A stretch of 64,000 bases of DNA from Bacteroidales bacterium UBA3653. Lineage in GTDB: Bacteria; Bacteroidota; Bacteroidia; Bacteroidales; Paludibacteraceae. The position numbers and the translations under genes are program-made. Within the stretch, counting starts at the first letter, position 1; the number at the start of each line of letters is the position of its first letter. The stretch spans positions 12,602-76,601 of the forward strand of contig DFKE01000015.1 of assembly GCA_002373505.1 (NCBI GenBank). Reading direction: 5' to 3'. This document shows, in pieces, positions 27,326 through 35,661 of this stretch. Under the pieces are notes generated by a model, which saw only the letters and a list, made by a program, of their open reading frames with translations, had not been told where the DNA came from and searched no databases.

Positions 27326-27407
27326 TTTTAGCGGTTACTTACGACTCGATTAGCACTCATTCAGCACTCGTTTAGCACGCCAAAAAATGTACTGTTTTTA
27401 AGATTTT
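27278..27407. repeat. Composite repeat: two 24-bp direct repeats flanking a period-11 array
   Basis: Copies at 27278-27301 and 27384-27407 differ at one base (minus-strand core AAAATCTTAAAAA..GTACATTTT). Between them, 27320-27381 holds units AGCCACTTTT, AGCGGTTACTT, ACGACTCGATT, AGCACTCATTC, AGCACTCGTTT. One copy covers the engB stop codon, the other the TonB receptor signal peptide. The same architecture recurs at 40222-40348. Confidence 0.85.
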
Positions 27408-28048
27408 ACCGTTTCGTTCAATTCTTCAATATAAGCGGTCAACTCTTCGCCGCCCAATTGGGTTTCTGCGGAAGTAACGAACACGGGCGGCAGTTCCTCC
27501 CATTCTTCTAACAGCCGTTTCTTATATGCTTCGACATTCTCTGCCAGACGCACGCGGCCTAACTTGTCTCCTTTGGTAAAGACGATTGCAAAAGGTACGC
27601 CGTTCTCGCCTAACCAGTTGATAAACTCCAGATCTATCTTCTGCGGCTCGTGACGGCAATCAATCAGCACGAAAAGACATACTAATTCTTCCCGCAACAG
27701 GCAGTACCGCTCTATCATCTTCTTCAGCGCTTCGCGCTGCTTCTGTCCCGCTTGTGCATACCCGTATCCAGGCAAATCCACAAGGTGCCATAATTGCGAC
27801 ATCTCTTTCTCCCCTCCTTTTAGGGAGGGGGCGGGGGTAGGCTTGCTTTCCACTAAAAAATGGTTGATCAGCAGCGTCTTTCCGGGTTTCTGACTCGTCT
27901 TGGCCAACTTGGGATTATGGCAGAGCATATTAATCAGACTCGATTTGCCTACGTTGCTCCGCCCGATAAACGCATACTCCGGCAGACGACTCTGCGGACA
28001 ATCCTTTACATCTGGAGAGGAGATAATATATTTGGCAGAACTAATCAT
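27398..28048 (-). CDS. engB: Ribosome biogenesis GTPase EngB (YihA/YsxC)
   Basis: 216 residues with all G motifs: G1 [15 protein letters not shown]3 DLPGYGYA, G4 FTKGDK and G5 SAETQLG. It acts in 50S subunit assembly. Residues about 71-83 ([13 protein letters not shown]) are an insertion encoded by a GC-rich palindrome, between switch I and DLPGYGYA; other EngB proteins lack it. Located 1 bp after cstA in the same direction. Confidence 0.96.
   Translation of the reverse strand: MISSAKYIISSPDVKDCPQSRLPEYAFIGRSNVGKSSLINMLCHNPKLAKTSQKPGKTLLINHFLVESKPTPAPSLKGGEKEMSQLWHLVDLPGYGYAQAGQKQREALKKMIERYCLLREELVCLFVLIDCRHEPQKIDLEFINWLGENGVPFAIVFTKGDKLGRVRLAENVEAYKKRLLEEWEELPPVFVTSAETQLGGEELTAYIEELNETVKS
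27811..27830. repeat. GC-rich palindromic element inserted in engB
   Basis: CCCCTCC-TTTTAG-GGAGGGG; encodes PAPSLKGG in frame. Relatives at 47867-47893 (dapA) and 48132-48152. Confidence 0.85.
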
Positions 28049-28049
28049 A

Positions 28050-29564
28050 TCATGAGGCTCTTTTCTTTGCCCAATAGCAGAAGCCGATGAGGCAGCCGAG
28101 CGTTACCAAGCCGGCGATGAGATAACCTATCCATCGGTATTCCGGTGCTATATTCAGTCCCTCCGGCGCAATGAGAATATAACTGCTGCACACCATTGTC
28201 ATAAATAACGCCGGTATCAGCGCAATCAGATACCCGTAACGGTAATTTTTAATGTTTAATTTTTCATTTTTAATTCGGCTTTTCTTATAGAGCCAGACAG
28301 TACCGGCCCAGAGTGTGAAAACAGCCAAAGTCTGGTTGGTCCATGCGAAATACCGCCAAACGACATTGAAATCCACAAACACCATTCCGAACACACATAG
28401 GAAGAGCGGGATAGCTATTATCAGTCGCTTCGGAATAGGCCGTTGGTCCCATTTCAAGAAGTCCGCTACTATCAGTCGTGCGCTACGCAAAGCGGTGTCT
28501 CCGCTTGTAATTGGAGCCGCAATAACACCTATGATGGCTAATATACCTCCTACGGTTCCTAACCAGCTGCGGCTCACTTTGTCTATAACAAGTGCTGCGA
28601 TATTCTCACCCGGATGCTGTGCCGCAAAGGCTTGCAGACCGTCAATGCCATATAGGCCTTTTTCCGGATCAGCAAAGAATGTCCCGGCTGCGGCTGCCCA
28701 GATAAGCGCTAAGATACCTTCGGCAACCATCGCTCCGTAGAAAATCCACCGGCCTTGGCGTTCGTTGGTACAGCAGCGCGCCATGATAGGGCTTTGTGTG
28801 CCGTGGAAACCGGAAATGGCACCGCACGCAATGCTCACAAACATCATTGGGAAGAGAGGCAGACCGTTTGTTTGTCTATTTTGCAAACCGTCAAATACTT
28901 CCGGCATTTCTGCGCCGTGCCATCCAAGCATGACTACCATAATACCGATCCCCATAAACAACAGGATTCCGCCAAAAATAGGGTAGAATCGTCCGATGAG
29001 TTTGTCCACAGGAAGTACGGTTGCTAAGGCATAATAACCAAAGATAATTAATACCCATATTATAGGTATCATTCGTCCGCTGAACTGCATCGTTCCTAAT
29101 CCGGCGAGACCTTGTAGCAACGTAGCTGGTCCGCTCAAGAACGTAGTGGTCAGCAAAATCAACAGCACCAGACTTAAAACACGCATAAAGAGTTTGACGC
29201 CTCCTCCTAACTCGTCTCCTATAATGTCCGGCAACGAAGCACCGCCTTTGCGGATAGACAGCATTCCGCTTAAATAATCATGTATGCCTCCGGCGAAAAT
29301 AGTACCGAAAACGATCCATAGGAATGCCGCCGGGCCATAGAAAATACCCATAATCGCGCCGAAGATAGGACCGAGGCCGGCGATGTTAAGAAACTGAACC
29401 AGAAAAATACGCCATGGCGCCATCGGCACGAAATCCACACCATCCGTTTTGGTCAAAGCCGGAGTTTGGCGTTCCGGCTCAATGCCGAAAATCTTCTCTA
29501 CCAATACGCCGTAGGTGAAAAATCCTACAACCAGTAATATCAAAGCAATAATAAATGTAACCAT
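28050..29564 (-). CDS. cstA: Carbon starvation protein CstA family transporter
   Basis: 504 residues with about 13 membrane helices. Family motifs: [62 protein letters not shown] and [20 protein letters not shown]. CstA proteins import peptides or pyruvate. Residues about 429-440 ([11 protein letters not shown]) come from a heptamer array inserted in a cytoplasmic loop. Upstream, a perfect 9-bp dyad lies between the promoter and ATG. Confidence 0.93.
   Translation of the reverse strand: MVTFIIALILLVVGFFTYGVLVEKIFGIEPERQTPALTKTDGVDFVPMAPWRIFLVQFLNIAGLGPIFGAIMGIFYGPAAFLWIVFGTIFAGGIHDYLSGMLSIRKGGASLPDIIGDELGGGVKLFMRVLSLVLLILLTTTFLSGPATLLQGLAGLGTMQFSGRMIPIIWVLIIFGYYALATVLPVDKLIGRFYPIFGGILLFMGIGIMVVMLGWHGAEMPEVFDGLQNRQTNGLPLFPMMFVSIACGAISGFHGTQSPIMARCCTNERQGRWIFYGAMVAEGILALIWAAAAGTFFADPEKGLYGIDGLQAFAAQHPGENIAALVIDKVSRSWLGTVGGILAIIGVIAAPITSGDTALRSARLIVADFLKWDQRPIPKRLIIAIPLFLCVFGMVFVDFNVVWRYFAWTNQTLAVFTLWAGTVWLYKKSRIKNEKLNIKNYRYGYLIALIPALFMTMVCSSYILIAPEGLNIAPEYRWIGYLIAGLVTLGCLIGFCYWAKKRAS
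28243..28277. repeat. Period-7 array inside cstA, 5 units
   Basis: TAATTTT, TAATGTT, TAATTTT, TCATTTT, TAATTCG; the reading frame stays open. Confidence 0.9.
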
Positions 29565-29568
29565 ACGT

Positions 29569-29589
29569 AGCCTAATTTACAATTAGGCT
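29569..29589. promoter_or_regulatory. Dyad in the cstA 5' region
   Basis: AGCCTAATT-TAC-AATTAGGCT, a perfect 9-bp inverted repeat between the -7 box and the start codon; operator or 5' hairpin. Confidence 0.55.
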
Positions 29590-29590
29590 G

Positions 29591-29612
29591 CAAAATTACA
29601 ATTTTTTTTTGA
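29591..29612 (-). promoter_or_regulatory. Promoter of cstA
   Basis: TAATTTTG (29591-29598) with TCAAAA 14 nt upstream on the minus strand. Confidence 0.65.
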
Positions 29613-29652
29613 CATACACAAGTAAAAAAGAAAATTTATATCCGTGGCGCAC

Positions 29653-29677
29653 AAAAAAAGAGACCTCATTGGTCTCT
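29653..29677 (-). terminator. Terminator after tRNA-Val
   Basis: AGAGACC-AATGA-GGTCTCT followed by TTTTTTTG on the minus strand. Confidence 0.85.
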
Positions 29678-29683
29678 TCTTTG

Positions 29684-29758
29684 TGGGCGTTTACGGATTC
29701 GAACCGCAGACCCTCTGCTTGTAAGGCAGATGCTCTAAACCAGCTGAGCTAAACGCCC
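29684..29758 (-). tRNA. tRNA-Val (anticodon UAC)
   Basis: GGGCGTTTAGCTCAGCTGG opens a canonical cloverleaf; the anticodon arm CTGCC-TTACAAG-GCAG gives TAC. The T arm is GCGGTTCGAATCCGT and the acceptor pairs GGGCGTT with AACGCCC. Discriminator A, CCA not encoded. Confidence 0.97.
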
Positions 29759-29778
29759 TTGCTTTTCAAAAGCGGGTG

Positions 29779-29810
29779 CAAAGGTACTGCTTTTTTTTGA
29801 TATGACCAAA
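29779..29810 (-). promoter_or_regulatory. Promoter of tRNA-Val
   Basis: TTTGGTCATATCAAAA then TACCTTTG, followed by the same CACCCGCTTTTGAAAA leader as tRNA-Ser. Confidence 0.8.
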
Positions 29811-29839
29811 TTTTTTTGCAAAAAAATGCACTTTACCCC

Positions 29840-30505
29840 TCATTTTTTTTGAAAAAGACGGTAATTGTACCATTTTCTCTCCTCAAAACGGTAAAAGATA
29901 GCATAACAGACCGCCGTTATTAGTGAGCCAACAAGGATACCGGCAAACACATCTCCGGCGAAATGCTGACTCAGATAAATCCGGCTATAACCGCCTAACA
30001 TAGCTAATACAAAGAGCAGAATCTGGATGTATGATGCCATTTTGGGCCATCTATGTGACGCAACGATACTTACTACCAATGCCAATGCAAAGAAACTCGT
30101 GGTATGTCCCGAAGGGAAGGAATACCAATAATTCATTTTTACGCCCTCTACAAGCGGTAATTGTACATCCGGCATGTTGGTAGCAAACCATGTAACGGGG
30201 CGCGGAGCATTGAAGATATGTTTTAGCAACTGAGTGGTAAGAGAGGAGAGAAGCATTGCCGCAGAAGCAAAAACACCGTTCCCAATCCGGCTAAAGATCA
30301 AAAGTCCTATGCATACAGCATACGGAAACCACTCTGCTATTCGCGTGTAGTACCTATAAAATATATCGCGCGCGTGCGTGTGGTGGTCGCATAGTAGCAG
30401 ATGCAATTCGCCTTGCGGGATATAAAGAAGGGCTAAGCCCAATGCTATAAGAAGCATCAGGCTTAGCGATATAAAGACGGTGTTTTGTTTGAATAATGTT
30501 TTCAC
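29840..30505 (-). CDS. PAP2-family membrane phosphatase
   Basis: 221 residues with about five membrane helices. The three acid-phosphatase motifs are present: K-HIFNAPRP (motif 1), SFPSGHTTSF (motif 2) and SRIYLSQHFAGDVFAG (motif 3). Such proteins dephosphorylate undecaprenyl diphosphate, phosphatidate or lipid A; the substrate is open. Possibly first steps of the same transcript as the large protein 9 bp upstream. Confidence 0.9.
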   Translation of the reverse strand: MKTLFKQNTVFISLSLMLLIALGLALLYIPQGELHLLLCDHHTHARDIFYRYYTRIAEWFPYAVCIGLLIFSRIGNGVFASAAMLLSSLTTQLLKHIFNAPRPVTWFATNMPDVQLPLVEGVKMNYWYSFPSGHTTSFFALALVVSIVASHRWPKMASYIQILLFVLAMLGGYSRIYLSQHFAGDVFAGILVGSLITAVCYAIFYRFEERKWYNYRLFQKK

Positions 30506-30514
30506 AGGGAGGTG

Positions 30515-33358
30515 TTATTTCACTTTCTGTCCATAGATATCGTAAATATCTTCTCCTCTTTGGATAACAAAACGACGGTTAACGATCTTCTTGTGTGCTT
30601 GTGCCGGTTCTTCCGGTTCCGGATTATAGTCCTGAATATCAGTCAGAGTCTGAGGACAGGAAGGCAAGACTAAGCCATCTTTATCCGTCAGCAGCACATA
30701 AACCACATCGCCTTCATTGAATGTATTTCCCTGTCCCAGATAATAAATCGATGAGTTTGCATCCAGAACCGGTTCGTCATTGACAACCCATTGGTAGGCT
30801 GTGAATTCATATCCTGTATTTTGATAAACCGCAAGTACGTTGTTAAACTTGAACTTGAAGATATCGCTTGGATATTTCACCGTAAAGTCAACAGGTACGG
30901 TAATGACAGAGTCGCAATCATGATCCTCAATATAGAGTGTTCCTTTGTATATGCCGGCTTTCTCGATAGACGAGGTAGGCAGAATGAAAGTACCGTTATT
31001 TGCGTTATCATCAAATGTGACATCCGCTTTGTCTATCAATCCCGGAACGGAGAACGTAGCATTGCTGATATGTCCTTTCGCCTTTGTGTATGGGATTTCC
31101 AGATTCTCACCCGGGCAAATGAACTGCGCAGCGGGATTATTAGGTACATCGATCTTCAAGCACGTGATCACTGTCAGGTTGCAAGTAAAATGCTGCGGGC
31201 ATTTATGCGGTTTCTCAACCGTCCAAGTGACAACCGCGTCGGATTCATACCAACGCCCGTCTATTTCTGCTCCGTCGCGTACAATTGAATCAAAGATCCG
31301 CTCTGTTTCCAGACCATATTTGACAAAGCTGAACAACTTATCCTCATAGCACGGAGCATCCGGATTGATGATAGTCGTTTCTCCATATGTTACGAGGCTG
31401 TCCAAATGTTGCTGTCCTTTCTCAGCCACAATCTGCGCTTGCTGCTGGATAGTCAAGCAGCTATCTCTCGGTGCCACCGGAATCGTATCTGCCCGCACCA
31501 CGCGGAAAGAGAACTGAACACGTCCGAGCCATACATTGTCCTCCTCCGTACAAACCTGATGGCCGTACAGCTCCGCTGTGACGTCATACCAGCCCGGCGT
31601 GGTGTATTTATGCTTTGTTTGCGGCGTGCCGTAATACTCGGTGGTGCCGTCTCCGAAAGTCCAGTCCACACGGCTGATCTCGTCCGTTCCTACATTTGCG
31701 TCAAACTCCAGCGAATCGCCGAAACAGAACTTGCTCTCGCTGCGGTATCCGTTCGTGAAGGTCTCGCCTTCCACGTTCACGCCTTGCTCAACAGCAGCCG
31801 ATCCGGCAGAATAAGCATAGGACTCGTTTTTACCGTTTCCATATACTGTGGCAATGAAACCTTTTGAGTTTTCGAGTCTAAAAACACTGAATTGTTTAGT
31901 TGTTTTATCGCCGATTTTAGCACGAGCATATGAGTAAGTCGGATTGCCTGGAACAGGTATCCACGTCAAGAGATTCGTTTTGTCGAGTTGCGTAGCACCA
32001 TAAAGAGCAGTGAGTTTTGTATTCTGACACGTGGCCGACTCTGTTACTATATTCAAGAAGTGATTTTCCGTCATATCTGTGTAACATGTACCAAAGGTAA
32101 TCTGACCGATTTTTTGTTGTATAGGTGATACCCAAACAGATGAAGGATCTCCGAGAGGTTTTCCATCCTCTTCCACTTCATCATCCGCATCATTTCTACC
32201 TTTATATCCATTTCCGGTGTCGTAACTATATACTGCACAAGGGCAACTAGTCTCAATGAACAGAGCATCTCCTGTTACTGTTTTTTGTGCAGGAACAGGT
32301 GAATCACCTGGTTTATTTGCCTGGGGGTTACCAGCATTTTGTAATGCGAGATAATATGTTTCCCCTTCATTAATAAAAATGCCTGGATTTTGAGAGTAGC
32401 CATCTAACTTAATTTCCGTTCCATTTTGTGAAGCCGTGATACCAATTATATTACCGTTCTTTCCTAAAGAGCGTGTGACAATAAACTGTGTGCCCCAATA
32501 CTCTACAGGCATAGGTTGCTCAAACAGGGCGTCGCGTGCAGATATTCCATTTGGCAAACGAGTTAGCGGAGATCCCGTGTATATAGCTATTTTCCTACCA
32601 TTTTTAGCTACAATATGTGTACCCGCTAACTGTTGTTCTTTTTGACTTATAAGATAATAGGTTTGACCTTTATTCAAATCTATAGTGTAAGTCGTTCCGT
32701 CCGAATGGTTGTCATATGTACTTCCTTTTGGAGTGATATCTACTTTTGTTCCATCTTCGGTTCCCAAGATAGTAGTGACAGTAACCATATTTCCTTCATT
32801 GGTTGACCAACTGTCGCCATTGTGAGCTTCGGGTATATAATCTTGCACATAATATTCAGATCCGAGTGCAGACAAAGGAAGAATATTGCTGGCATCCATA
32901 GCATTGTCTCCACCTAAAATAACATATACCGATATCATCTCTGTAGCGGTAATATGGAGGCCATACATATTTTTCTGCCCTGCTAAATTACATACCGTAG
33001 CTGGTTCTTTGGTGTCGATAGGATACCATTTGCTGGCATCCATATCTACATAAACAAGACCTTGATTAGGATTCCTCTGTTCTGCTTTGGAGTTATGCCC
33101 GAACTCATTCCACGAACCGGCAGCGACCTGCTGGGTGATGTTGATGGCATTGCCCACACCGCCTTGGATATTGACCGTGCAGGCCTTCTCCGCCGAGATG
33201 GCGATATACGGCTCAATTCCTTGATTCTTTGCCGGTGAGCATACAATGGATGAACTCACCCAGAACTCTTTACCCTGCGTGGAGGCTTGGCTCCATGCAG
33301 GAAGGGTAATGCACGCGAAGATTGCTACGAGCAATAGTGACTTTAGTCGTTTTTTCAT
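30515..33358 (-). CDS. Large secreted protein: IgGFc-binding-like domain, PKD domain, tail motif
   Basis: 947 residues with a signal peptide (1-23). Residues 25-530 fit the IgGFc-binding family (GKEFWVSS, YGLHITATEMISVYV, ASNILPLSALGSEYYV, GTHIVAKNGRKIAIYTG, EYWGTQFIVT, SCPCAVYSY). A PKD-type domain follows (RVDWTFGDGTTEYYGTPQ, about 585-650), then beta-sandwich repeats. The end, FVIQRGEDIYDIYGQKVK, resembles the short tail motif seen elsewhere here. Paired with the OmpA protein and a paralog at 35662; likely surface-exposed adhesin or gliding-type protein. Confidence 0.8.
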   Translation of the reverse strand: MKKRLKSLLLVAIFACITLPAWSQASTQGKEFWVSSSIVCSPAKNQGIEPYIAISAEKACTVNIQGGVGNAINITQQVAAGSWNEFGHNSKAEQRNPNQGLVYVDMDASKWYPIDTKEPATVCNLAGQKNMYGLHITATEMISVYVILGGDNAMDASNILPLSALGSEYYVQDYIPEAHNGDSWSTNEGNMVTVTTILGTEDGTKVDITPKGSTYDNHSDGTTYTIDLNKGQTYYLISQKEQQLAGTHIVAKNGRKIAIYTGSPLTRLPNGISARDALFEQPMPVEYWGTQFIVTRSLGKNGNIIGITASQNGTEIKLDGYSQNPGIFINEGETYYLALQNAGNPQANKPGDSPVPAQKTVTGDALFIETSCPCAVYSYDTGNGYKGRNDADDEVEEDGKPLGDPSSVWVSPIQQKIGQITFGTCYTDMTENHFLNIVTESATCQNTKLTALYGATQLDKTNLLTWIPVPGNPTYSYARAKIGDKTTKQFSVFRLENSKGFIATVYGNGKNESYAYSAGSAAVEQGVNVEGETFTNGYRSESKFCFGDSLEFDANVGTDEISRVDWTFGDGTTEYYGTPQTKHKYTTPGWYDVTAELYGHQVCTEEDNVWLGRVQFSFRVVRADTIPVAPRDSCLTIQQQAQIVAEKGQQHLDSLVTYGETTIINPDAPCYEDKLFSFVKYGLETERIFDSIVRDGAEIDGRWYESDAVVTWTVEKPHKCPQHFTCNLTVITCLKIDVPNNPAAQFICPGENLEIPYTKAKGHISNATFSVPGLIDKADVTFDDNANNGTFILPTSSIEKAGIYKGTLYIEDHDCDSVITVPVDFTVKYPSDIFKFKFNNVLAVYQNTGYEFTAYQWVVNDEPVLDANSSIYYLGQGNTFNEGDVVYVLLTDKDGLVLPSCPQTLTDIQDYNPEPEEPAQAHKKIVNRRFVIQRGEDIYDIYGQKVK

Positions 33359-33375
33359 ATATGTAGTGTTTATAT

Positions 33376-33442
33376 CCTCTCGAAATCCTCTCGAGATCCT
33401 CCCTGTCTGGTAGTCTCTCGTTAGTGTCTCGCTAGTCTGATT
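33376..33442. repeat. Period-11 array, 6 units
   Basis: CCTCTCGAAAT, CCTCTCGAGAT, CCTCCCTGTCT, a 12-mer, TTAGTGTCTCG, CTAGTCTGATT, filling the gap before the large secreted protein. Confidence 0.8.
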
Positions 33443-33452
33443 TGGCTATGTG

Positions 33453-35636
33453 TTATAGTATCTCGATCTCCACACGACGGTTGTTCTGACGACCTTCATC
33501 CGTGTCGTTGGTGTCGATCGGTTGTGTCTCACCGCGACCTTCAGCCTGTAGTCTCTCAGGAGCGATACCGCGCTCGATGAGATCCTGCATAACGGCGTTA
33601 GCACGTCCGTCAGACAACTTCTGGTTAGCAGCATCTTTACCTACGTTATCGGTATGACCGATAATCTTAATACGTACCTGCGGGTTACGCGCGAGATACA
33701 TATAAAGGTCATTCAATGCCTGCTCCGAACGAGAAAGGATACGTGTCTTGTTGGTAGCGAAATAGAGGTTCTTGACGATGAATACCTCGCCTTTCTTGAT
33801 CGGCGTCAACTGGATATTGAGCGAGTCGCCGATGTTAGCAATAGCCATATCCAGGGTATCGTAACCCATTTGTGCTATATGGAGGCTGTATTTCGGCCCC
33901 TCTTCCAGCATCTGTCGCGTTGTACCGCTTGCAGAATCGGTAGCGAGACTATAAGCCGGTTCTTCTACGCCGCTCTTGCGGATCTGTACCGTAGCAGGCA
34001 CAGGCATACCTGTTTCTTTGTTAGTAACGCGTACCCGCAGAACCGGGCATGGTCTCAAAGCGATAGTGACATATTCAGTGCTACCCACTTTCTCAATTTC
34101 AAATACTTGCGTAGCATCGTAATAACCGTTTGCTTTCGCAGTAGCGGTGAACGAACCCACAGCGTGTTTCTGGCGGAAGCCCTTAGCGCTAATCTGTTTC
34201 TCACGCATAGCGATCTTTCCGCTCTCGGTGCCTCGTGTTTCCACAAATGCTTTGTCGATCGGCTCGTTTGTAACAGCGTTCACTACGCTATAGATAGCAT
34301 ATGATGGGGGCGGCGGAACAGGGCGTGCTTTCTTGCCCGGTACTTCAAATTGGATGGTGAATTTGGCCCCCACGAAAAGGTTGTTCAATTTGGTATCGCC
34401 ATTCCACGCCAGCAGCGTGTTAGTTTTCTGTACTGCAACCTGATCCGCTGCAAACTCAACAGGATTGGCAGCAGGGGTGTTGTTTGTATTGAGCACACCG
34501 TATTCAGCGAAAAGTCCAACGCGGTAATGGATATGTTCGCGGCCGAAGGGCAGTCGCTGTCCGGGTTTTACTTTCGCTTTTTTCTTATCCGGCTGAGCTT
34601 GTAACCATTCATCCAAGTCAATACCGATCTCCGCTGCGACACTGAGATCCGGTTGCTTGAATTGGATAGGCTGGTTGGTCTGACCGTTCAGTTCATGGAT
34701 ACCCATTCCGTACGGCTCCAGCAGGGAAGGATCATTAACGACGATGTCATACAGACCTTTCTGGCTATATCCCATCGGTAAACCGTAATGAACCTTGGCA
34801 CCTACCAGGAAATAGAACCGGTTGAACTGCGCACCGAACATCACAGGAATACCGAACTCCAGCATGTTACGCATCTCGCGCACGTTATCAAACCAATAGG
34901 AATAAGTTGTTCCCGGATAGGTCAAGTCGTTTCGTATAGCCTGGAATCCGTAAGCCGAAGTAGAATTGAGGAAACGGAAGTCCAAACCGGTCTCAAACAG
35001 GAAATGACCATACTCAAGATTATAAGTAATATCCAATCCTACACCGGGACCGCCTTTGAGTTGCTGCAGAGCATTGCTCTGGTTCAGCGTTCCGGCTCCC
35101 ATATACGTGCCGTTGAGTTTATCCATCATAGCGGCATACCCGAGGCGCAGACCCAGATTGAAATAGGAAACAGCTTCAGTCTTGGGATTCGCCAGGTTCT
35201 CCTGATACTTCTCGTAATCACGAATGGCTTTTTCTTCTTTTGCTTTAGCTTCCGCTTCTTTCTTAGCCCTTGCTTCTTCGCGTTCCGCTGCTACTTTAGC
35301 GCGTTCCGCAGCTTCTTTCTCGCGTTGTGCCTGTACTTTCGCATTGGCTTTCGCCTGCTGCTCTTTTTTCTCCTCGTTAGCTTTAGCGGCAGCAGCTTTA
35401 CGCTTTTCCGCCTCGCGTTTCTTAGCTTCCGCGGCTTTTTGTTTCTCACGCTGAGCCTTGATTTTCTCTTGCTCTTTCTTGCGTTTTTCTGCCGCTTTCT
35501 TTTTCTGCGCAGCCGCTTTGGCTTTGTCGGTCTGAGTAGCAGGAACCGGTTCCGGCATTGCATATGCTGCAACAGGAGCCGTTGTCAAACTAAGAATAAC
35601 ACTTGCAATCAGTATATTTCGAAACATGTTTGTCAT
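33453..35636 (-). CDS. OmpA-family outer-membrane protein with coiled-coil N-terminus
   Basis: 727 residues: signal peptide; a Lys/Ala/Glu-rich coiled coil (about 40-145); a barrel-like region (about 155-430, YFNLGLRLGYAAMM, YGHFLFETGLDFRF); two carboxypeptidase-regulatory-like beta-sandwiches (about 445-610); and a C-terminal OmpA peptidoglycan-binding domain (FATNKTRIL, IIGHTDNVG, NQKLSDGRANAV, NNRRVEIEIL). It tethers the outer membrane to peptidoglycan and sits between two IgGFc/PKD proteins, suggesting it anchors them, a PorE-like arrangement by inference. Confidence 0.88.
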   Translation of the reverse strand: MTNMFRNILIASVILSLTTAPVAAYAMPEPVPATQTDKAKAAAQKKKAAEKRKKEQEKIKAQREKQKAAEAKKREAEKRKAAAAKANEEKKEQQAKANAKVQAQREKEAAERAKVAAEREEARAKKEAEAKAKEEKAIRDYEKYQENLANPKTEAVSYFNLGLRLGYAAMMDKLNGTYMGAGTLNQSNALQQLKGGPGVGLDITYNLEYGHFLFETGLDFRFLNSTSAYGFQAIRNDLTYPGTTYSYWFDNVREMRNMLEFGIPVMFGAQFNRFYFLVGAKVHYGLPMGYSQKGLYDIVVNDPSLLEPYGMGIHELNGQTNQPIQFKQPDLSVAAEIGIDLDEWLQAQPDKKKAKVKPGQRLPFGREHIHYRVGLFAEYGVLNTNNTPAANPVEFAADQVAVQKTNTLLAWNGDTKLNNLFVGAKFTIQFEVPGKKARPVPPPPSYAIYSVVNAVTNEPIDKAFVETRGTESGKIAMREKQISAKGFRQKHAVGSFTATAKANGYYDATQVFEIEKVGSTEYVTIALRPCPVLRVRVTNKETGMPVPATVQIRKSGVEEPAYSLATDSASGTTRQMLEEGPKYSLHIAQMGYDTLDMAIANIGDSLNIQLTPIKKGEVFIVKNLYFATNKTRILSRSEQALNDLYMYLARNPQVRIKIIGHTDNVGKDAANQKLSDGRANAVMQDLIERGIAPERLQAEGRGETQPIDTNDTDEGRQNNRRVEIEIL

Positions 35637-35661
35637 ATCTGTGTTCTCCTATCCGTTAGAT

